Source: Nitrospiraceae bacterium (GTDB taxonomy: Bacteria > Nitrospirota_A > Leptospirillia > Leptospirillales > Leptospirillaceae). Taken from it: 8,020 nt of DNA. How positions within the stretch are numbered: the stretch's first letter is position 1; each line of letters opens with the position of its first letter. The translations under genes were made by a program, and so were the position numbers. The notes beneath the pieces are model-generated. The model worked only from the letters and a program-made list of their open reading frames with translations, was not told the DNA's origin and did not search any database. The stretch is from contig JAPTWQ010000084.1 of assembly GCA_028064945.1 (NCBI GenBank), forward strand, positions 1-8,020, in the 5' to 3' direction. Positions 1 to 6,313 of this stretch are shown here, in pieces.

Positions 1-284
1 TCCCTTGGATGCTTCAGATCCTTTTGTCTTTTCTTTCCTTCTGCCAACATCCTTTCTGTATCCTGAAGATCGAGGTCGATCTGTTTTCTTCGGGATTCAA
101 GGCTGGCTATTTCCTTTGATGTTTCCGCCGCCTGTTTTTCGAGATCGGCGACACGGCCGGAAGCGTTTTGAATCATTTCGGTTGCTTCCTGCACGTCAGC
201 CATAAGGCGAAATGCTTCTACATCCATCGTCTGTAAACGGTACACCAAGGAAAGAGTTCCCTGGACCGAGTGGTCCTCTGACAA
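1..284 (-). CDS. Coiled-coil protein, probable COG1579 (C4-type zinc ribbon) family, N-terminal part
   Basis: Only the first 94 codons are in the window; the gene runs off the left edge. The visible part is almost wholly charged heptad-like helix, with runs such as RVADLEKQAAETSKEIASLE, preceded by a short segment reading LVYRLQTMDVE. That LQ-x-x-D-x-E opening followed by a long coiled coil is typical of the COG1579 family, whose members end in a four-cysteine zinc ribbon; that ribbon would lie outside the window and cannot be checked. The molecular function of the family is poorly defined. I chose the TTG at 284-282 because it keeps the conserved opening and has a purine-rich AGGTAGGG about eight bases upstream. 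Alternatives are a GTG at 245-243 and an ATG at 227-225, both with weaker ribosome-binding sites and the ATG cutting into the conserved segment. It starts about 48 bases after the tRNA, so it could be read through from the rpoD operon. Confidence 0.6.
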   Translation of the reverse strand, partial: MSEDHSVQGTLSLVYRLQTMDVEAFRLMADVQEATEMIQNASGRVADLEKQAAETSKEIASLESRRKQIDLDLQDTERMLAEGKKRQKDLKHPR

Positions 285-332
285 GCGAACGTCCCTACCT
301 TTCTTCCGTTTCTATTTCAGGCTGTCTGAATT

Positions 333-407
333 TGGTGGGCCCACCAGGATTCGAACCTGGAACCAACCGGTTATGAGCCGGTAGCTCTGCCGTTGAGCTA
401 TAGGCCC
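333..407 (-). tRNA. tRNA with CAU anticodon, elongator type; probably tRNA-Ile2 (lysidine-modified), otherwise elongator tRNA-Met
   Basis: The minus strand folds as a complete 75-base tRNA including an encoded CCA at 335-333. The acceptor stem is GGGCCTA with TGGGCCC (one T-G wobble), the D-stem GCTC/GAGC has a short seven-base loop, the anticodon arm is ACCGG-CTCATAA-CCGGT, and the T-arm is CCAGG-TTCGAAT-CCTGG. The loop gives anticodon CAU and the discriminator base is A. It is not initiator tRNA: the 1-72 pair is G-C rather than the unpaired C-A, and the anticodon stem lacks three consecutive G-C pairs at its base. The acceptor stem has C4-G69 and C5-G68, which favour recognition by TilS, and it resembles many bacterial tRNA-Ile(GAU) acceptors, so I lean to the AUA-reading isoleucine tRNA. 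Methionine elongator remains possible. Its 5' end is one base after the rpoD stop codon, so it is probably cut from the rpoD transcript by RNase P. Confidence 0.95.
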
Positions 408-408
408 T

Positions 409-2205
409 TTACCAGTCAACAAAACTCTTGAGGTGCTTGCTGCGGCTTGGATGCCTCAGCTTCCTCAAGGCCTTTGCTTCGATCTGGCGAATACGCTCTC
501 TTGTCACGTCAAAGTCCTGACCGACTTCTTCCAGAGTATGATCGGTCGACTCCCCCACACCAAAGCGCAACCGGATCACTTTTTCTTCCCTTTCGGTCAG
601 AGAAGAAAGCGCTTTTCCGATTTTTCGAACCAGATCATAACGGACAGCCGAATCGATTGGGGAAATAGACTTCTTGTCCTCGATAAAATCTCCCAGATGG
701 CTGTCCTCCTCCTCCCCGATGGGCGTCTCAAGGGAGATCGGTTCCCGGGCTATCTTCAGGACCCGACGCACTTTTTCGACCGGCATTTGCATTTCTTTTG
801 CAAGCTCTTCCGGCAACGGTTCGCGACCCAGCTCCTGCACAAGATGGCGCGTCGTCCTGATCAGTTTGTTGATCGTTTCGATCATATGGACAGGAATACG
901 GATTGTCCGGGCCTGATCTGCAATCGCCCGCGTTATAGCTTGCCGGATCCACCACGTGGCATAGGTTGAAAACTTGAACCCTCTTTTATATTCAAACTTG
1001 TCCACCGCCTTCATCAACCCGATGTTCCCTTCCTGGATCAGGTCGAGGAACTGAAGCCCCCTGTTTGTATAACGCTTGGCGATAGAAACAACCAGACGGA
1101 GGTTCGCCTTGATCAGTTCGGCCTTGGCTTCCCGGACTTTCTGCTCGCCCGCTTCCAGGAGACTCAAGCTGTCCCGGATCTCTGAAGAGGAAAGGAGGGC
1201 CGCGACCTCCGCTTCGTGAACGCGCTCCAGTGCAAACTGGTAGTTTTTCAGAAGCTCCAGCTTTTCGGGATCCTGATAACGTTCACCGGGATCTTTCCCC
1301 GCCTTCAGGAGGGCGATGGCTTTCAGAATGTCTTCCTTGTTCGCTCCCAGCCTCCGGCGAGAATGATCGATTATCCGTTCCGATTCGTCCAGAACACTCA
1401 CAACATCGTGAAGCTGACGAATCATGAGTTCGACCTGTTTCCGATGGAGATTCATCTCCATAATCAGTTCAACGATCTCTGTCTTGATCTTTTTTGCCTG
1501 CTCGCGCAAAACTTTCTTCTTTGAAGTATTCTTTTGCGCATCTTTCCATTTTTCCGAAATGGCATTCAGCTTCAAGAAGAGCTCAGAAAGACTGTCTGTC
1601 TGGCGGACAAACTGTTCCCGGGCATCCCGCAGGGCAGCAGAATCCCCTTCTTCCGGCTCATCCTCCGTCTCTTCCTCCATGACATCCACGATTTCACGAA
1701 TACCGATCTGGCCTGTCTGGAACTTTTCCCGGAGGGAAAGAATGCTCCGGACTGTCAGAGGCATTCCAAAAAGAATCCCGGAGACCTCTTTTTGCCCTTC
1801 TTCGATTCTCTGGGCAATGGCGATTTCCCCTTCTCGCGTCAGGAGAGGAACCGCCCCCATTTCTTTCAGGTAAAGACGCACAGGGTCATCAATCCGGGAG
1901 AGGGTTCCCGGGGTCATATCGATCCCTTCGTCCTCTTCCTCGCTGTCCACCCCCCGAACGGATTCCAGATCCGAAAATCCCTCTTCCTCCTCGGAATCCA
2001 TTTCTCCATAACCGGCTTCGCGCGACTCGTCATCGACGATATCAATATTCATATCGCCAAAGTAAGACATCAGATTATCTAGCTGGTCCGAGCCGATCGC
2101 TTCCGGGGGAAGAACATTGTTCAGTTCATCATAAGTCAAATATCCGCGTTCTTTTCCGAGACTGATCAAATCCTTCATCTCGTTTAATTTTTCGCTTTTA
2201 CTCAT
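409..2205 (-). CDS. rpoD: RNA polymerase primary sigma factor (sigma-70, RpoD)
   Basis: This protein of 598 residues directs core RNA polymerase to housekeeping promoters. Going from the N-terminus there is a region 1.1-like segment, a strongly acidic linker (about residues 58-97), region 1.2 (about 105-137, [13 protein letters not shown]), a long charged non-conserved segment (about 140-355), and region 2 (about 358-442) with [31 protein letters not shown] and the -10-reading helix [17 protein letters not shown]. Region 3 follows, then region 4.2 (about 556-586), whose helix-turn-helix [20 protein letters not shown] reads the -35 box. The presence of region 1.1, the large insert and all four regions marks a group 1 sigma factor. 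I start it at the ATG at 2205-2203, which has GGGAG about five bases upstream. An in-frame ATG at 2244 would add 13 residues but lacks a good ribosome-binding site. It follows dnaG by 57 bases and abuts the tRNA. Confidence 0.97.
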   Translation of the reverse strand: MSKSEKLNEMKDLISLGKERGYLTYDELNNVLPPEAIGSDQLDNLMSYFGDMNIDIVDDESREAGYGEMDSEEEEGFSDLESVRGVDSEEEDEGIDMTPGTLSRIDDPVRLYLKEMGAVPLLTREGEIAIAQRIEEGQKEVSGILFGMPLTVRSILSLREKFQTGQIGIREIVDVMEEETEDEPEEGDSAALRDAREQFVRQTDSLSELFLKLNAISEKWKDAQKNTSKKKVLREQAKKIKTEIVELIMEMNLHRKQVELMIRQLHDVVSVLDESERIIDHSRRRLGANKEDILKAIALLKAGKDPGERYQDPEKLELLKNYQFALERVHEAEVAALLSSSEIRDSLSLLEAGEQKVREAKAELIKANLRLVVSIAKRYTNRGLQFLDLIQEGNIGLMKAVDKFEYKRGFKFSTYATWWIRQAITRAIADQARTIRIPVHMIETINKLIRTTRHLVQELGREPLPEELAKEMQMPVEKVRRVLKIAREPISLETPIGEEEDSHLGDFIEDKKSISPIDSAVRYDLVRKIGKALSSLTEREEKVIRLRFGVGESTDHTLEEVGQDFDVTRERIRQIEAKALRKLRHPSRSKHLKSFVDW

Positions 2206-2262
2206 TCGGTCTCCCGTTGAATGGCCGCTGGCCAGAGCTGACATTCCACAAGCAAATTCCGG

Positions 2263-3912
2263 TCACTTCAAGGCAGCGGATAAACGTTCCCTTTTCGACA
2301 TGCGAGAAACCCGGAAAACCAGATCTTCCAGTCTTCTGGGGCGGGTTTCCCTGTCCAGGGGGAGTTGCATCCAAACTTCCGCCAACAAGGGCTCTTTCAA
2401 AATCATATCCTGGACAATATCCGGATTTGTCTTCCCGTTTCTCCAGAGTTCACGGACAAAAGTCAAAAGGCTTCCGGAGGACAGAAAATCGAAGTCTCCA
2501 GGGGAAAGCCGTTCAGACGGGTGAGGATCGAGAGAATCTGTCCACAGACGGACAAGCTCAAGAACAAGATTTCTTTCCATCAAATCTCGGTTCGAAGACA
2601 TCTCCCGACTTTTTTGTCCGGGAGTTTCACGCGGAGAGAGCGATTCTTCACGAAAAAGACCCTGTGCAAGGAGATCCTTGTTTAATCGAAAAACAGATGC
2701 TCCGCGGGACAAAAAGTGATCAATGGCCTCCGGGTCCGGAATACGTTTTGCCAGGTCATAGAAAGACTCCAGAAGATGATTTCTCGTTGTCGTATCCGCA
2801 GTTTTAAGCTGGATATCAAAAAGATCCACCACGAAATCAGCAAGAGGAATTGCTTTCTCGATGCTTTCCATAAAGAAGTCCCGACCCACCTCTCTGATCC
2901 ATTCGTCCGGGTCTTTTCCTTCTGGCAGGGAAAAGGCCCGAATCGAAATCCGGGAATCAAGAACGAAGCGGTCAGCAAGACGCGCAATGGCAGTTTGTCC
3001 TGCCTTGTCTCCGTCAAAAACAACCACTACCTCATCGGCCAATCGCGACAGATGGATAAGGTGAGATTGTGTCAACGCTGTTCCAAGAGGGGCGACGACC
3101 GCTTCCACACCCGCTTCCGAAAGCGCCATCACATCAAAATACCCTTCCACAACGAGAACGCGTCTTTTTTTCTCTATCGCAGGGCCTGCCTGATCAAGCC
3201 CGAAAAGAATTTCCTTCTTGCGAAAAAAAGGGTGTTCCGGGGAATTCAGATATTTTGGACCCTGCGAATTTCCTGGAAGGACCCGTCCTCCAAACGCAAC
3301 CGATGCCCCATTTTCGATTCGGATCGGGACCATGATGCGGTTTCGAAAGAATTCCCTGGGCCCTCCGGGGACTTGCTTCAGGAGGCCATATTCTATGGCT
3401 TCCTTCTGCTTTAAGTATGGCATCGATTTTAACAGGGCCCCCGGCATCGACCAGCCGAGGCCGAACCGTTCCACCGTCACAGGTTTCAATCGGCGTGTTT
3501 CATGAAGATACTTCCGAGCCTGTTCGGCTCCGGAAGAAGAAAGGCTCTTTCGAAAAATCGACTCCGCTTCCCGACAAATCTGAAAACACGCCTTCCGGCG
3601 ATCATGTCCGTTTCCGGAAGGGAGAGGGATACCCGCCTGATCACCCAAAAACCGGACCGCTTCCCCAAAAGTCTTTCTCTCAAACTTTTCAATGAACCGG
3701 AAAACGTCTCCACCGGCCTGACATCCGAAGCAGTAAAAAAGCTGCTTTGACGAATCGACATGAAACGAGGGTGTTTTTTCCTCATGAAACGGGCAAAGCC
3801 CCAGATAATCCTTGCCGCGCTTTTTGAGAGGGATGCGGTCGCCAACAATCCGGACGATATCACTCGCCTGCCGGACTTTTTCCCGCCATTCTCTGTAATC
3901 AACCGATTCCAG
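2263..3912 (-). CDS. dnaG: DNA primase DnaG, probable CTG start
   Basis: Primase makes the RNA primers for replication in association with the DnaB helicase. The 549-residue reading has an N-terminal CHC2 zinc finger (C40, H43, C61, C64), then the core with RFGLGW, FRNRIMVPIR and KYLNSPEHP, a TOPRIM fold with the glutamate in VVEGYFDV (E256) and the metal aspartates in FDGDKAG (D300, D302), and a C-terminal region of about 200 residues that would hold the helicase-binding part. E. coli DnaG is somewhat longer (581). The frame upstream of the zinc finger has no ATG, GTG or TTG back to an in-frame TGA inside yqeY. The first standard start, a TTG at 3648, would remove the zinc finger. I therefore place the start at CTG 3912-3910, one base after the yqeY TGA, which gives the same zinc-ligand numbering I recall for E. 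coli. An ACG at 3921-3919, six bases after GGGAG, is the alternative. Low-efficiency initiation would suit a low-abundance protein. Confidence 0.93.
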   Translation of the reverse strand: MESVDYREWREKVRQASDIVRIVGDRIPLKKRGKDYLGLCPFHEEKTPSFHVDSSKQLFYCFGCQAGGDVFRFIEKFERKTFGEAVRFLGDQAGIPLPSGNGHDRRKACFQICREAESIFRKSLSSSGAEQARKYLHETRRLKPVTVERFGLGWSMPGALLKSMPYLKQKEAIEYGLLKQVPGGPREFFRNRIMVPIRIENGASVAFGGRVLPGNSQGPKYLNSPEHPFFRKKEILFGLDQAGPAIEKKRRVLVVEGYFDVMALSEAGVEAVVAPLGTALTQSHLIHLSRLADEVVVVFDGDKAGQTAIARLADRFVLDSRISIRAFSLPEGKDPDEWIREVGRDFFMESIEKAIPLADFVVDLFDIQLKTADTTTRNHLLESFYDLAKRIPDPEAIDHFLSRGASVFRLNKDLLAQGLFREESLSPRETPGQKSREMSSNRDLMERNLVLELVRLWTDSLDPHPSERLSPGDFDFLSSGSLLTFVRELWRNGKTNPDIVQDMILKEPLLAEVWMQLPLDRETRPRRLEDLVFRVSRMSKRERLSAALK

Positions 3913-3913
3913 A

Positions 3914-4396
3914 TCAGCCGTTTTGCTCTCCCAGTCTGGCTTTGACTTTCTGACTGACGAGCCTGTTGTCCGCCCGTCCCGAAGTGCGAGGCCCCAACCA
4001 TTTCATGACAGAGCCCATATCCCGGGGAGACCTTGCTCCCGTTGACTGGACCGCTTCGTCCACAAGCCTGTCCAGTTCCGCCTCATCCAATGGACGAGGA
4101 AGATACTCTTTCAGAATTTGCCTCTCCCTGCGCTCTTTTTCCGCGAGATCAGGTCTTCCGCCTTTTTCAAACTGATCAACGGACTCATCGATTTTTCGAA
4201 CCATCCCGGACAGAACGCCAACCACTTCCGGATCTGTGAGGGTCGCCCCCTTGCCCTTTTCGATCTCGGCATTGCGAATTGCGGAAAGCGCCATCCGAAT
4301 AATCGAAAGCCTCTCTTTATTTCCGGAACGCATACACTCCTTTTGGTCATCCCGCAACCGGGAAAGAAGCTGGGAGCTGTCTTCCGGATTTGTCAA
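3914..4396 (-). CDS. yqeY: GatB/YqeY domain protein
   Basis: This 160-residue protein belongs to the GatB/YqeY family, related to the tRNA-binding tail of the amidotransferase subunit GatB. The free-standing form has no settled function, although a tRNA-related role is often assumed. Family features seen are the opening [20 protein letters not shown], the segment [15 protein letters not shown], a central helix with [20 protein letters not shown], then [12 protein letters not shown] and a C-terminal [20 protein letters not shown]. The length is close to the usual 150 residues. The start is a TTG at 4396-4394 that overlaps the rpsU stop (TTGA); no better start lies before the conserved N-terminus and the ribosome-binding site is weak, so it probably depends on ribosomes finishing rpsU. 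Its own stop lies one base before the proposed dnaG start. In many bacteria yqeY sits between rpsU and dnaG, as here. Confidence 0.93.
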   Translation of the reverse strand: MTNPEDSSQLLSRLRDDQKECMRSGNKERLSIIRMALSAIRNAEIEKGKGATLTDPEVVGVLSGMVRKIDESVDQFEKGGRPDLAEKERRERQILKEYLPRPLDEAELDRLVDEAVQSTGARSPRDMGSVMKWLGPRTSGRADNRLVSQKVKARLGEQNG

Positions 4397-4590
4397 CGGG
4401 ACGCCAGCCTTGCGCGCTTGAGGGCCTTTTTCCGTGCGGCAAGAGCTTTCTTCTTTCTTCGAACACTGGGCTTTTCGTAATGTTCCCGCTTCTTGATCTC
4501 AGACAGAATACCGGCTTTTTCACATTGCTTCTTAAAACGCTTCAAGGCACTCTCAAAAGATTCGTTCTCTTTGATGCGTACTCCCGTCAT
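4393..4590 (-). CDS. rpsU: 30S ribosomal protein bS21
   Basis: A 65-residue, strongly basic protein of the small ribosomal subunit, located near the mRNA exit site and the anti-Shine-Dalgarno region. Diagnostic sequence includes [20 protein letters not shown] near the N-terminus, [14 protein letters not shown] in the middle and a tail rich in Lys, Arg and Ala. The ATG at 4590-4588 is chosen because GGAGGG lies three bases upstream and the family starts here; the open frame continues upstream to 4680, but that extension contains no family sequence. It is the first gene of the rpsU-yqeY-dnaG-rpoD series, the classic head of the macromolecular-synthesis operon. A candidate promoter with a perfect TTGACA lies about 110 bases upstream. 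Confidence 0.97.
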   Translation of the reverse strand: MTGVRIKENESFESALKRFKKQCEKAGILSEIKKREHYEKPSVRRKKKALAARKKALKRARLASR

Positions 4591-4695
4591 AAACCCTCCA
4601 AAAAATTCGCTTGCCATAACCACATAACCATAAGAGAGACTGCTCAATTTCCTTCGTTCGTGAAAAATTTCTTTTTGCAAAATGAACAGTTTTCC

Positions 4696-4725
4696 AGTTT
4701 ACTTCTTTCAATTTGTGTCTGTCAA
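4696..4725 (-). promoter_or_regulatory. Candidate sigma-70 promoter for rpsU-yqeY-dnaG-rpoD
   Basis: On the minus strand a perfect -35 box TTGACA (4725-4720) is followed, after 18 bases, by TAAACT (4701-4696), a four-of-six match to the -10 consensus. Transcription would begin near 4690 and leave a leader of about 100 bases before rpsU. The perfect -35 and position are good support; the weak -10 is the reservation. Confidence 0.5.
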
Positions 4726-4750
4726 AACAATCTCCTGCACCCTTTTAAAT

Positions 4751-4759
4751 ATTGTACCA
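4751..4759 (-). promoter_or_regulatory. Candidate second, extended -10 promoter for the rpsU operon
   Basis: The minus strand reads TGGTACAAT, that is an extended -10 (TGn) directly before TACAAT, a five-of-six match. No good -35 box is found at the normal distance, as expected for extended -10 promoters. It would be a second, upstream start for the rpsU operon with a leader of about 155 bases. Confidence 0.35.
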
Positions 4760-4805
4760 TACAAAAAAAATGGACCGACAAATCCGGGGGATCCCGCAAA
4801 AAAGC

Positions 4806-4835
4806 TTTACAATCCGGTTTTTTCTCTGCTAGCAT
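4806..4835 (+). promoter_or_regulatory. Candidate sigma-70 promoter for the HU gene
   Basis: TTTACA (4806-4811, five of six to the -35 consensus) is followed after 18 bases by TAGCAT (4830-4835), which is preceded by an extended -10 TG at 4827-4828. Transcription would start near 4842, leaving an 80-90 base leader. The six-base inverted repeat AGCATC/GATGCT at 4831-4848 overlaps the -10 box and the expected start point. Confidence 0.45.
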
Positions 4836-4866
4836 CCTTACCGATGCTGGAGGTGGCCCTATCAGT

Positions 4867-4893
4867 GCCGCACATACCGTTTTCTGGTGCGGC
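4867..4893 (+). promoter_or_regulatory. Hairpin in the HU gene leader
   Basis: GCCGCAC (4867-4873) and GTGCGGC (4887-4893) form a perfect seven-base stem with a 13-base loop. A competing pairing, GTGGCC (4853-4858) with GGCCAC (4891-4896), shares the downstream arm, so the leader could adopt two alternative folds. It is not followed by a T-run, so it is not a simple terminator. No known riboswitch or ribosomal-protein site is recognised. Confidence 0.4.
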
Positions 4894-4927
4894 CACTCTG
4901 AAGATCAATCCACTAATGGAGGCTTCA

Positions 4928-5236
4928 ATGGCAAAAGCGGCAAAAGCAACCCTCACAAAGTCTGAACTGATCGACACTCTGCATGCAAAAAACGGAACAT
5001 TAACAAAGAAAGCGGTGTCCGAAGTTGTGGACCAGGTCTTTTCCACCATCACGGATCACGTCGCTAAAGGAACAGCCGTTAATATCGTCGGGTTCGGGAA
5101 GTTTCATGCCGTCAAGCGTGCGGCTCGTACGGGAAGGAATCCCGCCACCGGTGCGGTCATAAAAATTGCGGCCACAACCACACCACGCTTTGCCGCCGGA
5201 AAAGCATTCAAGGACTCCGTGGCCAGGAAGAAGTAG
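4928..5236 (+). CDS. HU-family DNA-binding protein
   Basis: This 102-residue nucleoid-associated protein belongs to the HU/IHF family, which bends and compacts DNA as a dimer. The N-terminal part has the helical dimer core (LTKSELIDTLHAKNG, then VSEVVDQVFSTITDHVAKG); the middle has the family signature VNIVGFGKFHAVKRAARTGR; the beta-arm contains RNPATG with the DNA-intercalating proline, followed by the C-terminal helix FAAGKAFKDSVARKK. The length is slightly above the usual 90, mostly from an Ala/Lys-rich N-terminus (MAKAAKAT). The start is the ATG at 4928-4930, five bases after GGAGG; an in-frame ATG at 4916 lies upstream of that site and is not preferred. It is the only plus-strand gene in the window, transcribed divergently from rpsU and convergently with the his/HIT operon. 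I cannot tell HU-alpha-like, HU-beta-like or IHF-like subtype from sequence alone, though the GRNPATG arm favours HU. Confidence 0.95.
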   Translation: MAKAAKATLTKSELIDTLHAKNGTLTKKAVSEVVDQVFSTITDHVAKGTAVNIVGFGKFHAVKRAARTGRNPATGAVIKIAATTTPRFAAGKAFKDSVARKK

Positions 5237-5258
5237 ATCACTTCGTTCCAGAAGAATG

Positions 5259-5615
5259 TTATCCCGGGGGCCAGACCATCTGTCGTCCACCAAGAACATG
5301 AACGTGAAGGTGGGCCACAGTCTGGCCTCCGTTGTTTCCGGTATTGACAACAATCCGATATCCGTCCGGTGAAAGTCCGGCATTTTGCGCAACGTTCACC
5401 GCCATCCTCATCAATTTCCCGGCAACCTGTTCACCCCCATCAATGTTAAGGAGGGTTGCCATATCTCCGACATGCCGTCTGGATATTACAAGAGCATGAA
5501 AGGGAGCCTGGGGATTGACATCAAGAATTGCTATCCCATCCGCCTCTTCCAGTATTTTTTTCGACGGGATCTCCCCATTCAGGATTCGGCAGAAAATGCA
5601 TCCCTGGTCTGTCAC
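5259..5615 (-). CDS. HIT-family nucleotide-binding hydrolase (HinT/PKCI-like)
   Basis: This 118-residue histidine-triad protein is of the Hint branch, whose members hydrolyse nucleoside phosphoramidates and aminoacyl-adenylates. The N-terminus has CIFCRILNGEIPSKK, the middle has APFHALVISRRHV, and the active-site triad AHLHVHVLGG places histidines at 102, 104 and 106. The full family length is present. The start is the GTG at 5615-5613: it has GGGGGGAG four bases upstream, and the family begins immediately before the CxxC. The longer open frame to 5759 overlaps hisE in another frame and has no family sequence. The start overlaps the hisIE stop in a GTGA, so it is the last gene of the his operon and probably translationally coupled to it. 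Its link to histidine synthesis, beyond shared transcription, is inference: both pathways handle adenylate-type nucleotides. Confidence 0.95.
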   Translation of the reverse strand: MTDQGCIFCRILNGEIPSKKILEEADGIAILDVNPQAPFHALVISRRHVGDMATLLNIDGGEQVAGKLMRMAVNVAQNAGLSPDGYRIVVNTGNNGGQTVAHLHVHVLGGRQMVWPPG

Positions 5616-6313
5616 AATTCTCCCCCCGTCTTTTTCCGTCCTTTTTTTTCCACCAGTCCCCCTGTTCCCTGACGCTTTCGCAAAATTTCCATCACTTCTC
5701 CCCAGGACAACCCTGTCTTTTCCAGGGCAACGACGAGATGAAAGAAAAGGTCCGCCCATTCGGAAAGCTGCCGATCCCGCGACTCGACAAGAGTCGCCAG
5801 GGAAACCTCAAAAGCCTCTTCCGACAATTTTTTCAGGACAACCGAAACATCCGACTGCAGAAGGGAGGCGGTATAGGATATTTCTGGATCCCCCTTCTTT
5901 CTCTCCCTGACTGTCGACTGGAGTTCGGACCAGACTTCGAACGGAGCCTTTTCTCCCTGCGAACCGGAGCCGTCAAAGCAGGAGACGGCACCCGTATGGC
6001 ATGTGGGCCCCAAAGGTTTGGCAAGGACAAGAATCGTATCCTGATCACAGTCCCATCGAATATCCATGACATCGAGACCGTTTCCCGACGTCTCCCCCTT
6101 GACCCAGATTTTTTCCCGGGAACGGCTGAAGAAAGTCACTTTCCCGGTGCGCTTTGTCATTTCGTACGCCTCACGGGTCATATACCCGAGCATCAGCACC
6201 TTTCCCGTTTCCCAGTGCTGAACAACGGCTGGTATCAGATCCGCCTTTCCAAAAATATTCTCTTCGGCCACGGAGAGGATTCCTTTTCCGGACAATGGAT
6301 CCCTGATACTCAT
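5612..6313 (-). CDS. hisIE: Bifunctional phosphoribosyl-AMP cyclohydrolase / phosphoribosyl-ATP pyrophosphatase
   Basis: A 233-residue fusion for histidine steps 2 and 3. The HisE part removes pyrophosphate from phosphoribosyl-ATP and the HisI part opens the adenine ring of phosphoribosyl-AMP. The HisI domain is N-terminal (about 1-115): GKVLMLGYMTREA, FFSRSREKIWVKGETSGN, the metal site DCDQD (88-92), and the zinc ligands of CHTGAVSCF (C105, C112). The HisE domain is C-terminal (about 125-215), with the pyrophosphatase motif EEAFE (165-169) and EWAD (185-188). A Lys/Gly-rich tail of about 18 residues follows. The ATG at 6313-6311 overlaps the hisF stop (ATGA). The stop overlaps the start of the HIT gene (GTGA). 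All residues expected for both activities appear present. The HisI-HisE order is the normal one for fused proteins. Confidence 0.97.
   Translation of the reverse strand: MSIRDPLSGKGILSVAEENIFGKADLIPAVVQHWETGKVLMLGYMTREAYEMTKRTGKVTFFSRSREKIWVKGETSGNGLDVMDIRWDCDQDTILVLAKPLGPTCHTGAVSCFDGSGSQGEKAPFEVWSELQSTVRERKKGDPEISYTASLLQSDVSVVLKKLSEEAFEVSLATLVESRDRQLSEWADLFFHLVVALEKTGLSWGEVMEILRKRQGTGGLVEKKGRKKTGGEL

Larger units (their letters stand above)
4591..4927. promoter_or_regulatory. Divergent intergenic control region between rpsU and the HU gene
   Basis: These 337 bases are AT-rich relative to the flanking genes and contain no convincing coding sequence on either strand. They hold the leaders and candidate promoters of two oppositely directed transcription units, listed separately, plus inverted repeats in the HU leader. 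The segment between the two promoter sets (about 4760-4805) has a run of eight A residues and the short inverted repeat CGGG-GGAT-CCCG, which could be a protein site or part of a weak bidirectional structure; I cannot assign it. Confidence 0.7.

Noticed and set aside
316..330. TTCAG/CTGAA inverted repeat just downstream of the tRNA as a terminator
   Set aside because: Only five base pairs and no T-run follows on the minus strand, so it is not a convincing intrinsic terminator.
333..407. Initiator tRNA-fMet
   Set aside because: The first acceptor pair is G-C and the anticodon stem lacks the three G-C pairs typical of initiators.
2263..3648. A shorter dnaG starting at TTG 3648
   Set aside because: It would lose the intact CHC2 zinc finger, which lies directly upstream in the same frame (3649-3912) without any stop.
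3486..4001. Minus-strand open frame of 171 codons across the start of dnaG and the end of yqeY
   Set aside because: It overlaps two recognisable genes in another frame and its sequence has no domain-like features; it is a shadow of the CHC2 coding region.
4591..4680. N-terminal extension of bS21
   Set aside because: Not found in the family, and a good ribosome-binding site precedes the ATG at 4590.
4784..4796. CGGG-GGAT-CCCG as a terminator or operator
   Set aside because: The stem is only four base pairs and lies upstream of both transcription units; there is no support for a specific role.
4682..4927. Upstream extension of the HU reading frame
   Set aside because: The extension covers the promoter region and has no HU-like sequence; the ribosome-binding site GGAGG points to 4928.
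5616..5759. N-terminal extension of the HIT protein
   Set aside because: The extra residues are the hisE region read in another frame; the GTG at 5615 has a strong ribosome-binding site and fits the family start.
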